64,000 nt of DNA from positions 1-64,000 of the forward strand of contig JAWVEY010000048.1 in assembly GCA_033856515.1 (NCBI GenBank). The letters are read 5' to 3'. Made by a program: the position numbers and the translations under genes. The notes below the pieces were generated by a model. The model did no database searches, was not told the DNA's origin, and saw only the letters and a program-made list of their open reading frames with translations. This document shows positions 24,846 through 32,756 of this stretch, piece by piece. Origin of the DNA: JALZKA01 sp033856515. GTDB taxonomy: Bacteria; Actinomycetota; Thermoleophilia; Solirubrobacterales; 70-9. Numbering within the stretch: position 1 is the first letter of the stretch; each line of letters starts with the position of its first letter.

Positions 24846-25448
24846 ATGAAGCGCGATGAGCTCAACAGGCTGGCTGACGAGGACCTGATGGTCCTGGTCG
24901 AGCGCAAGGACCCCGCAGCGTTCGAGATCCTCTACGACCGCCACGGCGGCGCCGCCTACTCGCTCGCGCATCGCATCGTCGGCAGCCCCGAGGCGGCCGA
25001 GGACGTCGTCCAGGAGGCTTTCCTCTCGATCTGGCGAAGCGGCGCCCACTTCGACTCCGCCCGCGGCAGCGTCCGCTCATGGACGCTCGGCGTGGTCCGC
25101 AACCGCTCGATCGACTCCCTTCGCCGCCAGTCCGGCAAAGCGCCCAAGCTCGACTTCGACGACGACGCGACCCTCGAAGCGCAGGATTCCGGCGAGCTGA
25201 CCGATGCCGAGGCCATCCGCCGCGACACGGCGAGCCGCGTTCGCGGCGCGCTCAAGGAGCTCCCCGACGAGCAATCCGAGGTCATCGGCCTCGCCTACTT
25301 CGGCGGCTTCACCCATTCGGAGATCGCCGAGATGCTCAGCATGCCCCTGGGTACCGTCAAGGGGCGGATGCGATTGGGCCTCGAAAAGGTCCGGCTCCTC
25401 CTCTCGGAGGGAATGGGCATCCGCGACGCGTCGGAGGCGCTGCCATGA
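24846..25448 (+). CDS. ECF sigma factor, SigK-like
   Basis: A 200-residue group 4 sigma factor. Region 2: DEDLMVLVERKDPAAFEILYDRH, GSPEAAEDVVQEAFLSIWRS and SVRSWTLGVVRNRSIDSLRR. Region 4: LPDEQSEVIGLAYFGGFTHSEIAEM-PLGTVKGRMRLGLEKVR. ATG 24846 begins the domain directly; the open frame extends upstream without similarity. It overlaps by four bases (ATGA) a gene for a zinc anti-sigma factor, the arrangement of sigK-rskA in mycobacteria. Confidence 0.92.
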   Translation: MKRDELNRLADEDLMVLVERKDPAAFEILYDRHGGAAYSLAHRIVGSPEAAEDVVQEAFLSIWRSGAHFDSARGSVRSWTLGVVRNRSIDSLRRQSGKAPKLDFDDDATLEAQDSGELTDAEAIRRDTASRVRGALKELPDEQSEVIGLAYFGGFTHSEIAEMLSMPLGTVKGRMRLGLEKVRLLLSEGMGIRDASEALP

Positions 25449-26134
25449 GCGACCATCGCGAATACCGGGACGAGCTCGCCGCCTACGCGCTGGGCGCCCT
25501 CGAGACGTCCGAGAAGCTCGAGGTCGAGCGCCACGTCGCCGGCTGCGACACGTGCCGCGAGTACCTCCTGTGGCTCGATCCGGCCGTCGACCTTCTGCCT
25601 GCCTCCGTTACGCCGCGGACTCCACCCGCCAGCCTCAAGCGTTCGCTGATGAGCGAGGTCGAGGCCGACCTGAAGGCAAAGCGCCAGGCCGAGAAGGCCA
25701 AGGACCGCTCCGAGCGTGGCCTCTGGGGCACGATCTGGAGGCCCGTGACCGCGGGCGTCCTCTCGGTCGTCCTCGTCGCCGGCGTCACCACCGGCTGGCT
25801 CCTGCGGGGCGACGACCCCGAGAGCACGTTCATCGAGGCAGAGAGCCTCGCGAGCGTCGGTCCCGAGATGGAGATGAGCCTGGAGGTTCAGGGCGATCAG
25901 GGCACGCTCCACGTCGTCAAGCTGCCGGGCTTGGGACCCAATCAGGACTATCAGGCCTGGATCCGGCGCGACGGTGAGATGGACGCCTCGAGCACGTTCG
26001 ATGTCCGTGAGGACGGCGAGGTGCCGATCGAGGGTTCCCTCGAGGGTGCCGAAGGCGTTTACATCACACGTGAGCCCGAGGGCGGATCGGAAGCCCCGAC
26101 AGAAGACCCCATCATGGGCGTCGAGCTGTCCTGA
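25445..26134 (+). CDS. membrane-bound anti-sigma factor, RskA type
   Basis: A 229-residue single-pass protein. The N-terminal zinc-associated anti-sigma domain has H-x3-C-x2-C in RHVAGCDTCREY. A membrane helix occupies about residues 98-120 (VTAGVLSVVLVAGVTTGWLL). The extracytoplasmic part resembles the RskA C-terminal domain (LHVVKLPGLGPNQDYQAW, FDVREDGEVPIEG). It presumably sequesters the sigma factor encoded by the overlapping upstream gene and may be released by regulated proteolysis; the rhomboid protease gene starts 36 bases downstream. Confidence 0.9.
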   Translation: MSDHREYRDELAAYALGALETSEKLEVERHVAGCDTCREYLLWLDPAVDLLPASVTPRTPPASLKRSLMSEVEADLKAKRQAEKAKDRSERGLWGTIWRPVTAGVLSVVLVAGVTTGWLLRGDDPESTFIEAESLASVGPEMEMSLEVQGDQGTLHVVKLPGLGPNQDYQAWIRRDGEMDASSTFDVREDGEVPIEGSLEGAEGVYITREPEGGSEAPTEDPIMGVELS

Positions 26135-26169
26135 GCACGCACCTAGCCTCCAAGTAGATTCGGCCGCCG

Positions 26170-27036
26170 ATGGCCACCTGTTACCGCCATACCGACCGCC
26201 AGACGAACGTCGCCTGCTCCAACTGCGGGCGGCCGATCTGCCCTGACTGCATGACCTCGACGCCCGTCGGCATGCGCTGCCCCGAGTGCGCGCGCCAGAA
26301 GACGAAGGTCGTCCGCTCTCCCACCGGAATGCTCGGCGGTGCGCATCCCGTCACGATCGGCCTGATCGGCTTGTGCGTCGCCGCCTTCGTCGCGCAGGTC
26401 GCGGGAGGCATGGGCATGGCCACCGGCGACCCCGCCGGCACCGTCACGATCGACTACGGCCTGATCGGCTGGCGGCCCATCAGTGTCGGGCAGGCCATCG
26501 GCGTAGGCGAGGGCGAGTACTACCGGATCATCACCGGCGGTCTCCTTCACTCGGGCCTGATCCACCTGGCCATCAACATGCTCGCGCTCTTCTTCCTCGG
26601 CGCGCTCCTCGAGCGGGCGATGGGCGGGTGGCGATTCGCCGGGATCTTCTTCGTCTCGCTCCTCGGCGGCTCGCTCGGGGCGCTGATCCTCTCGCCCGAG
26701 GACCTGACCGTCGGCGCCTCGGGCGCCGTCTTCGGGCTCATGGCGGCGGGCTTCATCGAGGCCAGGGATCGCGGCCGGAACGACGTCGCGCAACAGATCG
26801 GCTTCTACGTGATCATCAACCTGATCTTCACCTTCAGCGTGCCGAACATCTCGGTCGGCGGCCACCTTGGCGGCATGGTCGCCGGTGGTGTCCTGACGCT
26901 GCTCTTGGCTCAGATCCGTCGCTCGGGCGGCTCAGGCGCGCGGTCGGCCGAGATAGGGGCGATCGTGGTCATGGGCGCCGCGCTCGCAGTCGCCTGCGTC
27001 GTAGCCGGAAACGCGGCCGTGCCCGCCGGCCTCTAA
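26170..27036 (+). CDS. rhomboid family intramembrane serine protease with zinc-finger N-terminus
   Basis: A 288-residue membrane protease. Residues 1-45 hold a B-box-like zinc finger (C4, H7, C16, C19, C24, C27, C37, C40). Six membrane segments follow, with the catalytic pair S184 in GASGAVFG and H232 in VGGHLGG, and N136 in HLAINM as the oxyanion residue. The arrangement is common in actinobacterial rhomboids. TAGATT lies 9 bases before the ATG. The adjacency to an anti-sigma gene is suggestive of a functional link, which is inference. Confidence 0.92.
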   Translation: MATCYRHTDRQTNVACSNCGRPICPDCMTSTPVGMRCPECARQKTKVVRSPTGMLGGAHPVTIGLIGLCVAAFVAQVAGGMGMATGDPAGTVTIDYGLIGWRPISVGQAIGVGEGEYYRIITGGLLHSGLIHLAINMLALFFLGALLERAMGGWRFAGIFFVSLLGGSLGALILSPEDLTVGASGAVFGLMAAGFIEARDRGRNDVAQQIGFYVIINLIFTFSVPNISVGGHLGGMVAGGVLTLLLAQIRRSGGSGARSAEIGAIVVMGAALAVACVVAGNAAVPAGL

Positions 27037-27049
27037 GCCAGTGCCCTAA

Positions 27050-27100
27050 GGGGTCAGACCCCACGCTCGGGGTCAGACCCCACGCTCGGGGTCAGACCCC
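27050..27100. repeat. three tandem 13-base palindromes, 19-base period
   Basis: GGGGTCAGACCCC occurs at 27050-27062, 27069-27081 and 27088-27100, each a perfect 6-base inverted repeat about a central A, separated by ACGCTC. The unit resembles the short GC palindromes dispersed in bacterial genomes, sometimes linked to REP-associated transposases. No transposase is present in the window. Confidence 0.85.
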
Positions 27101-27125
27101 ACGCGTGGGGACTGTCCCCACGCGT
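27101..27125. terminator. 25-base perfect palindrome, possible bidirectional terminator
   Basis: Arms of 12 bases (ACGCGTGGGGAC and its complement) flank a single T. It follows the three tandem palindromes and lies between the convergent rhomboid (stop 27036) and cobalamin-binding-type gene (stop 27142). Its core GGGGACTGTCCCC differs from the three preceding units. A terminator or mobile palindrome is equally possible. Confidence 0.45.
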
Positions 27126-27141
27126 GAGCTCCGTCTCCCCG

Positions 27142-28029
27142 CTAGAGCCGTCGGAACTCCAGGCCCGGCGGCGCCTCCGCCCGGTCCGGGTGGAGAAGGT
27201 GCGCCAGGAGCTCGACTCCGTCGACCAGGCGCGGGCCCGGTCGCGAGAACGACGAGGCAGCGTCAACAGCCCAGATCCTCTTCGCGTTCAGCGCCTCCAG
27301 CTCGCCTGCGTGATCGCCGGCCTGCGCGGCCGCTTCGTCGGCGTAGAGGCCGCACGGCATCACGACCGCCACGTCAGCCGCGGCCGCGCGGAGCTCGTCC
27401 CAGGTGCCGGTGCGCGACTTGACGCCCGCCTCGCCGAGCGCGTCGACGCCCCCTGCAGCCTCGATCATTTCGGGCACCCAGTGGCCGCCGATGAATGGCG
27501 GATCGAGCCATTCGAGCGCGACCACGCGCGGCCTTGGCGCGCCTTCGACCGCCGCGCGCACAGCATCGAGGCGCCTTCGTAGATCGCGGCGAAGGCTGTC
27601 ACCCCGCTCGGGCACGCCGCACTCGGCGCCCAGGCGGACCAGGTCCCCCAGCACCTCGTCGAGGGTCTCCGGGTCGAGCGAGAGCACGCTCGGGTCGCCC
27701 GGAAGCGCACCGGCGATCGAGCAAACGTCGTCGTACGAGACGGCGCAAACGGCGCAAAGCGCCTGGGTCACGATCAGGTCAGGCTCCAGCCGTTCGAGCT
27801 CGGCCGAGTCCAGCCCATAGATCGCCTCGCCTTTGGCGGTGAGCTCCCGCACGGCTTCGTCGATCTCGCGGGGCGAAAGGCCCTCAGGGATCTCGCTGCG
27901 CGTCAGGCGTGGGCGCTCCAGCGCTGCGGCCGGCCAGTCGCACTCGTGGGTTACCGCCACCACGTCGTCGCCCAGTCCGAGCGAGAACAACGCCTCCGTG
28001 GCCGATGGGACGAGGCTCGCGATGCGCAT
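27142..28029 (-). CDS. cobalamin-binding (BtuF-like) substrate-binding-fold protein
   Basis: A 295-residue protein with the type III periplasmic-binding fold of BtuF/FecB (MRIASLVPSATEALFSLGLG, HECDWP, VTQALCAVCAVSYDDV, LSLDPETLDEVL, EWLDPPFIGGHWVPEM, RPGPRLVDGVELLAHLLHP). No signal peptide is visible at ATG 28029, as for the cytoplasmic 'cobalamin-binding protein' subgroup. No ABC permease or ATPase is adjacent. The frame extends 30 bases upstream to 28059, but ATG 28029 fits the fold and the promoter. Confidence 0.82.
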   Translation of the reverse strand: MRIASLVPSATEALFSLGLGDDVVAVTHECDWPAAALERPRLTRSEIPEGLSPREIDEAVRELTAKGEAIYGLDSAELERLEPDLIVTQALCAVCAVSYDDVCSIAGALPGDPSVLSLDPETLDEVLGDLVRLGAECGVPERGDSLRRDLRRRLDAVRAAVEGAPRPRVVALEWLDPPFIGGHWVPEMIEAAGGVDALGEAGVKSRTGTWDELRAAAADVAVVMPCGLYADEAAAQAGDHAGELEALNAKRIWAVDAASSFSRPGPRLVDGVELLAHLLHPDRAEAPPGLEFRRL

Positions 28030-28036
28030 GCTGAGG

Positions 28037-28046
28037 AGAATATGGT
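28037..28046. promoter_or_regulatory. overlapping divergent -10 boxes, BtuF-like and pterin dehydratase genes
   Basis: TATGGT (28041-28046, plus) lies 6 bases before ATG 28053. TATTCT (28042-28037, minus) lies 7 bases before ATG 28029. The two boxes share the bases TA; the intergenic gap is 23 bases. Confidence 0.5.
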
Positions 28047-28052
28047 TGACGC

Positions 28053-28331
28053 ATGCCAAAGCTCGACGATTCAGAGATCGAAAGCCGCCTCGCGGACCTC
28101 GAGGGCTGGGAGCGCTCAGGCGACGCCATCCACAAGGCGTTCGAGCGGAACGACTTCGTCGGCTCGGTGGATTTCGTGAAGGCGATCGTCGGGCCGGCCG
28201 AGGAAATGGGTCACCACCCCGACCTCTCGATCTCGTGGGACACGGTCGAGGTGACGATCACCACCCATTCAGAGGGGGGCCTGACGGCCAACGACTTCGA
28301 GTTGGCCGAGCGCATCGATGGCCTCGCCTGA
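28053..28331 (+). CDS. 4a-hydroxytetrahydrobiopterin dehydratase (PCD/DCoH)
   Basis: A 92-residue pterin-4a-carbinolamine dehydratase. The active-site motif GHHPDLSISW (E-x-x-x-H-H-P-D type) and the ending TTHSEGGLTANDFELAERID are typical. It normally recycles the pterin cofactor of aromatic amino acid hydroxylases, none of which is visible here. It overlaps the following hydrolase gene by 14 bases. Confidence 0.92.
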   Translation: MPKLDDSEIESRLADLEGWERSGDAIHKAFERNDFVGSVDFVKAIVGPAEEMGHHPDLSISWDTVEVTITTHSEGGLTANDFELAERIDGLA

Positions 28332-29235
28332 GACCGCGACCGACACCCTGAGCCGGACCGAGGTGCGCTTCCGCTCGGGCGAGACCGAGTGCGCGGGCGT
28401 CTACATCCGCCCCGCGACGACCGAGCCCGTCCCGTGCGTGGTCCTCGCCCATGGCTTCGGCGCCGTCAAGGAGGGCGGCCCGATCCGCTCGGCCGAGCGC
28501 TTCGCCGCCGCGGGCTATGCCGGACTCGCCTTCGACTACCGCTACTTCGGCGAGAGCGGTGGAGAGCACAGGCAGCTCCTGAGCGCCAAGCGCCAGCTCG
28601 AAGACTGGCGCGCGGCGATCGACTACTCAAGGACGCTCGACGGCGTTGACCCGGGCCGGATCGCACTATGGGGCTCCTCGTACTCGGGCGGACACGTCAT
28701 CGCGCTCGCAGCGGAGGATTCCTCGATCAAGGCAGCCATCTCGCAGTCGCCGCACACCGACGGGATCAAGACACTCGTCAACCTGGGGCCTGCGGGAAAC
28801 GCGCGACTGACCTTCGCCGCCCTTCGCGACCTTGCCGCGGCGGCTCTGGGGCGCGGCGGCTGGAACATCCCGATCGTCGGCCCGCCTGGCTCGATCGGCG
28901 CGATGACCACGCCCGACGCTGAGCCTGGCTACACCGCGATGTACGACGAGGGCTTTGAGTGGCGCAACGAGTTCACGCCCCGCGCGGCGTTGGAGCTGGC
29001 GCTCTACAGCCCCGGACACCGCGCGAAAGAGGTTGCCTGCCCGCTTCTCTTGCAGGTCTGCTCGGACGACGCGATCACCCCGCCTGCGCCGGCGATCGAG
29101 GCCGCCGCTGCGGCGCCGAAGGGCGAGCTCGTCACCTACGCGGGGGCCGGTCACTTCGACATCTATCGCGGCGAGGTCCTCGAGCGCGCCGTCGAGGACC
29201 AGATCGACTTTCTGAACAGGCACCTGGCGGCTTGA
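28318..29235 (+). CDS. alpha/beta hydrolase, dienelactone hydrolase-like
   Basis: A 305-residue cytoplasmic hydrolase with LAHGFGAVKEGG (oxyanion hole), nucleophile elbow GSSYSGG, acid CSDDAITPPAPA and histidine AGHFDIYRGE. The family includes uncharacterised esterases and polyketide-associated hydrolases; the substrate cannot be inferred. It overlaps the preceding PCD gene by 14 bases and the following 2-epimerase gene by 4, so the three are likely one transcript. Confidence 0.82.
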   Translation: MASPETATDTLSRTEVRFRSGETECAGVYIRPATTEPVPCVVLAHGFGAVKEGGPIRSAERFAAAGYAGLAFDYRYFGESGGEHRQLLSAKRQLEDWRAAIDYSRTLDGVDPGRIALWGSSYSGGHVIALAAEDSSIKAAISQSPHTDGIKTLVNLGPAGNARLTFAALRDLAAAALGRGGWNIPIVGPPGSIGAMTTPDAEPGYTAMYDEGFEWRNEFTPRAALELALYSPGHRAKEVACPLLLQVCSDDAITPPAPAIEAAAAAPKGELVTYAGAGHFDIYRGEVLERAVEDQIDFLNRHLAA

Positions 29236-30308
29236 CGCGCCTTCTCCACGTCGTCGGCACGCGGCCGAACTTCGTGAAGATGGCGCCGGTCATCGGCGCC
29301 TGCCGCGAGCGCTTCGGCGAATCGTCGAACGTCGTCGTCCACACGGGGCAGCACTACGACCGCGCCATGTCAGACGTGTTCTTCACCGAGCTCGGCGTGC
29401 CCGAGCCGGATCACATGCTGGGCGTCGGTTCGGGCTCCCACGCCGAACAGGCGGCGCGCGTCATCGAGCGGCTGGAGCCCGTCCTGCGCGACGAGCGCCC
29501 GGACCTGGTCATCGTGCCCGGCGACGTCAACTCCACGCTCGCGGCGGCGCTCTGTGCGGCAGGCCTGGGCATCCCCATCGCCCACGTCGAGTCGGGCCTA
29601 CGGAGCTTCGACCGCGAGATGCCCGAGGAGATCAACCGAATCGTCGTCGACCACCTCTCCCAGATCCTGTTCCTCCATTCGGCCGAGGCAACCGACAACC
29701 TCGCGGCGGAGGGCTCGCCCCCCGAGCGTGCCCACATGGTGGGCAACACGATGATCGACACGCTCGCCGCGCTCGAGGACCGGATCCGCTCGCGAAGCGC
29801 TGCCGCGGCCTTGGGGCTCGAGCCGGGCGGCTACCTCCTCGTCACCCTCCACCGGCCGGCGCTCGTGGACGGCGAGCTCTTGGCGGATGCAATGGGCTCG
29901 CTCGCCTCAGTGGCGAGAGAGATGCCCGTGCTGTTTCCCGTCCATCCGCGCACCCGGGCGCGCCTAGGGGCGCTCGGGCTCGATTCGCAGGAGGGCGTCA
30001 CCCTCGCCGAGCCGGCCGGCTACCTCGACTTCCTGTCGCTCGAGGCCGAAGCCGGCGCCGTGCTCACGGACTCGGGCGGGATCCAGGAGGAGACGACGTG
30101 GCTGGGGGTTCCCTGCTTCACGCTCCGCGACAACACGGAGCGCCCCGTGACAGTCCGCGCGGGCACGAACACGCTCCTCGGCCTCGACCCTGAGCGGATC
30201 ACGGAGATTCCAGCGCTCCTCGAGGGGATCAACGCAACCCCGCAACGTCCGGATTTATGGGATGGCCATGCGGCCGAGCGCATCGCTGACGTAATCGTCG
30301 ATTGGTAG
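29232..30308 (+). CDS. wecB: UDP-N-acetylglucosamine 2-epimerase
   Basis: Interconverts UDP-GlcNAc and UDP-ManNAc for envelope polysaccharides. The 358-residue protein begins LLHVVGTRPNFVKMAPVI, has VHTGQHYDRAMSD, PGDVNSTLAAAL, HVESGLRSFDREMPEEINR, and the UDP-binding TDSGGIQEET and RDNTERPVT. TTG 29232 overlaps the previous stop codon (TTGA), placing the start immediately before the conserved beta-strand. The frame is open far upstream without similarity. Confidence 0.93.
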   Translation: MTRLLHVVGTRPNFVKMAPVIGACRERFGESSNVVVHTGQHYDRAMSDVFFTELGVPEPDHMLGVGSGSHAEQAARVIERLEPVLRDERPDLVIVPGDVNSTLAAALCAAGLGIPIAHVESGLRSFDREMPEEINRIVVDHLSQILFLHSAEATDNLAAEGSPPERAHMVGNTMIDTLAALEDRIRSRSAAAALGLEPGGYLLVTLHRPALVDGELLADAMGSLASVAREMPVLFPVHPRTRARLGALGLDSQEGVTLAEPAGYLDFLSLEAEAGAVLTDSGGIQEETTWLGVPCFTLRDNTERPVTVRAGTNTLLGLDPERITEIPALLEGINATPQRPDLWDGHAAERIADVIVDW

Positions 30309-30318
30309 CTTCCCGACG

Positions 30319-30939
30319 ATGGGCCTTCCGTCCCTGATCCCCAAGGACAACGTCTTCTTCGACCTCTTCAACCGGTCGGGGCAGAACAGCCTGCAAGCCG
30401 CACGGATGCTGCTGGAGATGCTCGAGGGGTGGCCTGCATCCGAGGGGCTCGCCCGCGAGATCCTCCTTGCCGAGCAGGAGGGCGACAAGATCACGCACGA
30501 GCTGATCCAGCGCCTCAACTCGACCTTCGTGACGCCGATCGACTCCGAGGACATCTACGGCCTCGCCTCGGCACTCGACGACGTCACCGATTACATCGAG
30601 GAAACGTCCGACTTCATGGTCCTCTACAAGATCGAGGCGCCGATGGAGCAGGCGGTCGGCCTGGCCGCCGTCCTCGTCAAGGCGTGCGAGCAACTTGCGC
30701 TGGCTCTCGACCACCTCCGCGGCTTCAAGGACCTCGATTCGTATCTGATCGAGATCCACAGGCTCGAGAACGAGGGTGACCGTCTCTACCGCGATGCGGT
30801 CGCGTCTCTCTTCGCGAACGGAATCGACCCGATGGTCGTGATCCGCTGGAAGGACCTCTTCACGGTCCTCGAGCGTGCCGTCGACGCCACAGAGACCGCT
30901 GCGCACATCATCGAAGGCATCGCGATCAAGAACGCCTAG
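30319..30939 (+). CDS. DUF47 (PhoU-like) phosphate transport accessory protein
   Basis: A 206-residue all-helical PhoU-fold protein. It has the family features FFDLFNRSGQNSLQAARML, LAEQEGDKITHELIQRLNST, PIDSEDIYGLASALDDVTDYIEE and IHRLENEGDRLYRDAVASLF. DUF47 proteins accompany Pit transporters and modulate their activity. The Pit gene follows after 14 bases. TAGCTT 7 bases before ATG 30319 is a possible leaderless promoter overlapping the wecB stop. Confidence 0.92.
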   Translation: MGLPSLIPKDNVFFDLFNRSGQNSLQAARMLLEMLEGWPASEGLAREILLAEQEGDKITHELIQRLNSTFVTPIDSEDIYGLASALDDVTDYIEETSDFMVLYKIEAPMEQAVGLAAVLVKACEQLALALDHLRGFKDLDSYLIEIHRLENEGDRLYRDAVASLFANGIDPMVVIRWKDLFTVLERAVDATETAAHIIEGIAIKNA

Positions 30940-30953
30940 GCAGGCGCCGGGCT

Positions 30954-32045
30954 ATGACAGAGGCCGATGTAATTCTCTACATCGTGATCGGGACGGCGCT
31001 CGCGTTCGACTTCACGAACGGCTTCCACGACACCGCGAACGTCGTCGCGACCTCGATCTCGACCCGCGCCATGTCACCGCGCGTGGCCGTGACCTACGCC
31101 GCGATCCTGAACTTCGCCGGCGCCTTCATCTCGCTGGAGGTGGCAGCGACCGTCGCCGCCGATGTCGTCGAGGGCAGCGCGATCACGCCCACGATCGTCT
31201 TCGCGGGCCTGGTCGGCGCGATCATCTGGAACCTCGCGACCTGGTACTACGGGCTTCCTTCGAGCTCATCGCACGCGCTCATCGGAGGCGTGGTCGGCGC
31301 AACGTTTGCGGCAGTGGGCTCGAGCGCGGTCATCACCGATGGCGTGATCGGCAAGGTGCTGGTGCCGGCGGTTATCGCGCCCATCGTCGCGTTCGCGGTC
31401 GGTGCGATCGCGATCGTCATCTGTTACCGCGTGGTCGGCCGCCAGCGCCCTGGACCGGTCACGCGCGGCTTTCGCCTGGGGCAGGTCGTGTCCGGGGGGA
31501 TGCTCGCGCTCGCACACGGCACCAATGATGCTCAGAAGACGATGGGAATCATCGCGCTCGCCCTCATCGCCAACGGCAGCCTCGACTCCGGATCCGACCC
31601 GCCGACGTGGGTGATCGTCTCGGCCGCGACCGCGATCTCGCTGGGGACCTATATGGGCGGGTGGCGAATCATCCGCACCATGGGAACGCGCATCATCAAG
31701 ATGGACGCGGCGCAGGGATTCTCGGCGCAGGGTGCCGGCTCAGCGGTGATCCTTGCCTCAAGCCACTTCGGATACCCCCTGTCGACGACCCAGGTGATCT
31801 CCGGCGCCGTCATGGGAGCGGGTGCCGGCAAGCGCGTCTCCGCGGTCCGCTGGGGCGTCGCGGGGAACATCGTTACGGCTTGGCTTCTGACATTTCCAAT
31901 TGCTGCCGCGATCGGGGCGGCCACGTACGGGGTGACGCAGATCTTCGGTGACAGCGCAGTCGGGGTCGTGCTGATCTTCGCCGCGGGAGTCGTCCTGACC
32001 GTGATTGCCGTTTTCCGCCGATTCAGGACACCGGTTCCGGCATGA
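30954..32045 (+). CDS. pit: low-affinity inorganic phosphate transporter, Pit family
   Basis: A 363-residue membrane symporter with the duplicated PHO-4 signature: FDFTNGFHDTANVVAT in the N-terminal half and GMLALAHGTNDAQKTMG in the C-terminal half. Other conserved blocks are GLPSSSSHALIGGVVG and YPLSTTQVISGAVMG. About ten membrane segments are apparent. It is cotranscribed with the DUF47 partner and overlaps the next small gene by 4 bases. Confidence 0.95.
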   Translation: MTEADVILYIVIGTALAFDFTNGFHDTANVVATSISTRAMSPRVAVTYAAILNFAGAFISLEVAATVAADVVEGSAITPTIVFAGLVGAIIWNLATWYYGLPSSSSHALIGGVVGATFAAVGSSAVITDGVIGKVLVPAVIAPIVAFAVGAIAIVICYRVVGRQRPGPVTRGFRLGQVVSGGMLALAHGTNDAQKTMGIIALALIANGSLDSGSDPPTWVIVSAATAISLGTYMGGWRIIRTMGTRIIKMDAAQGFSAQGAGSAVILASSHFGYPLSTTQVISGAVMGAGAGKRVSAVRWGVAGNIVTAWLLTFPIAAAIGAATYGVTQIFGDSAVGVVLIFAAGVVLTVIAVFRRFRTPVPA

Positions 32046-32284
32046 GCCTGATCGCGACGGTCGTGGACTGGGACGCCTTGGGGCAGACCATGCTCGCTTC
32101 GCTCCTCGCGGGGGTCGGCGTGGCGTTCTCGTTCTCCCTCGGACTCCTCGGCGCGGCGAAGCTCACCGATTCGTCGCGGGTCCCCGGCCTCTTCGGCATC
32201 GTCGGCTACGCGGTGCTGGCGATTGCAGGGTTCGGGGGGACGATCGCAGCGATCGTCTTCGGCCTGGTCGTAATGACGAGCTAG
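32042..32284 (+). CDS. small two-helix membrane protein of the Pit operon
   Basis: An 80-residue protein with two membrane helices (QTMLASLLAGVGVAFSFSLG and LFGIVGYAVLAIAGFGGTIA) joined by a basic loop. ATGA overlap with the end of pit implies translational coupling. Family not recognised. Small membrane ORFs after pit could modulate the transporter, but this is only suggested by position. Confidence 0.75.
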   Translation: MSLIATVVDWDALGQTMLASLLAGVGVAFSFSLGLLGAAKLTDSSRVPGLFGIVGYAVLAIAGFGGTIAAIVFGLVVMTS

Positions 32285-32321
32285 GGCGCCCCTGGCGCTG
32301 GGAGCCGTAGGATTCCCAGGC

Positions 32322-32672
32322 GTGAGGGCCGCACGGAACATCGCGATCATCATGCTCCTGGCGCTGATCGTCGCCGAGGTCCCGGGCGGCGGCAACCTCG
32401 CCGACGGCATCTTCGCCGCTATCACCGTCGGGTTCATGGTCGCGATCGCGGCAACCGTGTACTTCGCCTACCGCCAGAACCGGCTCGCCTACATCACCTT
32501 GCCCGACCGCAGCCGCGGGATCCTTCTGGGATCGGCCGGCGCGATCACACTGGTCGTGGCGGGCTCGGAAGAAGTCGTGGACTGGCCCGGAGGGGTCTTC
32601 ATCCTCCTTGGCGTGATCGGGATCGGCCTGTATCTGATCTACACGGTCGTCATGGAGGCGCGTTCGATCTAG
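32322..32672 (+). CDS. small membrane protein of unknown function
   Basis: A 116-residue protein with four predicted membrane helices (IAIIMLLALIVAEV, FAAITVGFMVAIAATVYFAY, LLGSAGAITLVVAGSEEV, GGVFILLGVIGIGLYLIYTV). The start is GTG 32322; TAGGAT 8 bases upstream (32308-32313) is a plausible leaderless -10. It has its own promoter and need not belong to the phosphate operon. Confidence 0.7.
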   Translation: MRAARNIAIIMLLALIVAEVPGGGNLADGIFAAITVGFMVAIAATVYFAYRQNRLAYITLPDRSRGILLGSAGAITLVVAGSEEVVDWPGGVFILLGVIGIGLYLIYTVVMEARSI

Positions 32673-32741
32673 CCCGTTCGGCGCCCGCCATTCGGCGCTG
32701 AATCGTCACACTCCGCCACCCACTCGCGCGCCGTTGCGACC

Positions 32742-32747
32742 TAGCGT
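32742..32747 (+). promoter_or_regulatory. -10 box for the TadE-like operon
   Basis: TAGCGT lies 9 bases before ATG 32757, the first gene of the three-gene Tad-like set. Confidence 0.4.
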
Positions 32748-32756
32748 CGCCGGGCG

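Noticed and set aside
27050..27125. Possible CRISPR array
   Set aside because: Repeat units are only 13 bases with identical 6-base spacers, each a palindrome; no cas genes are present.
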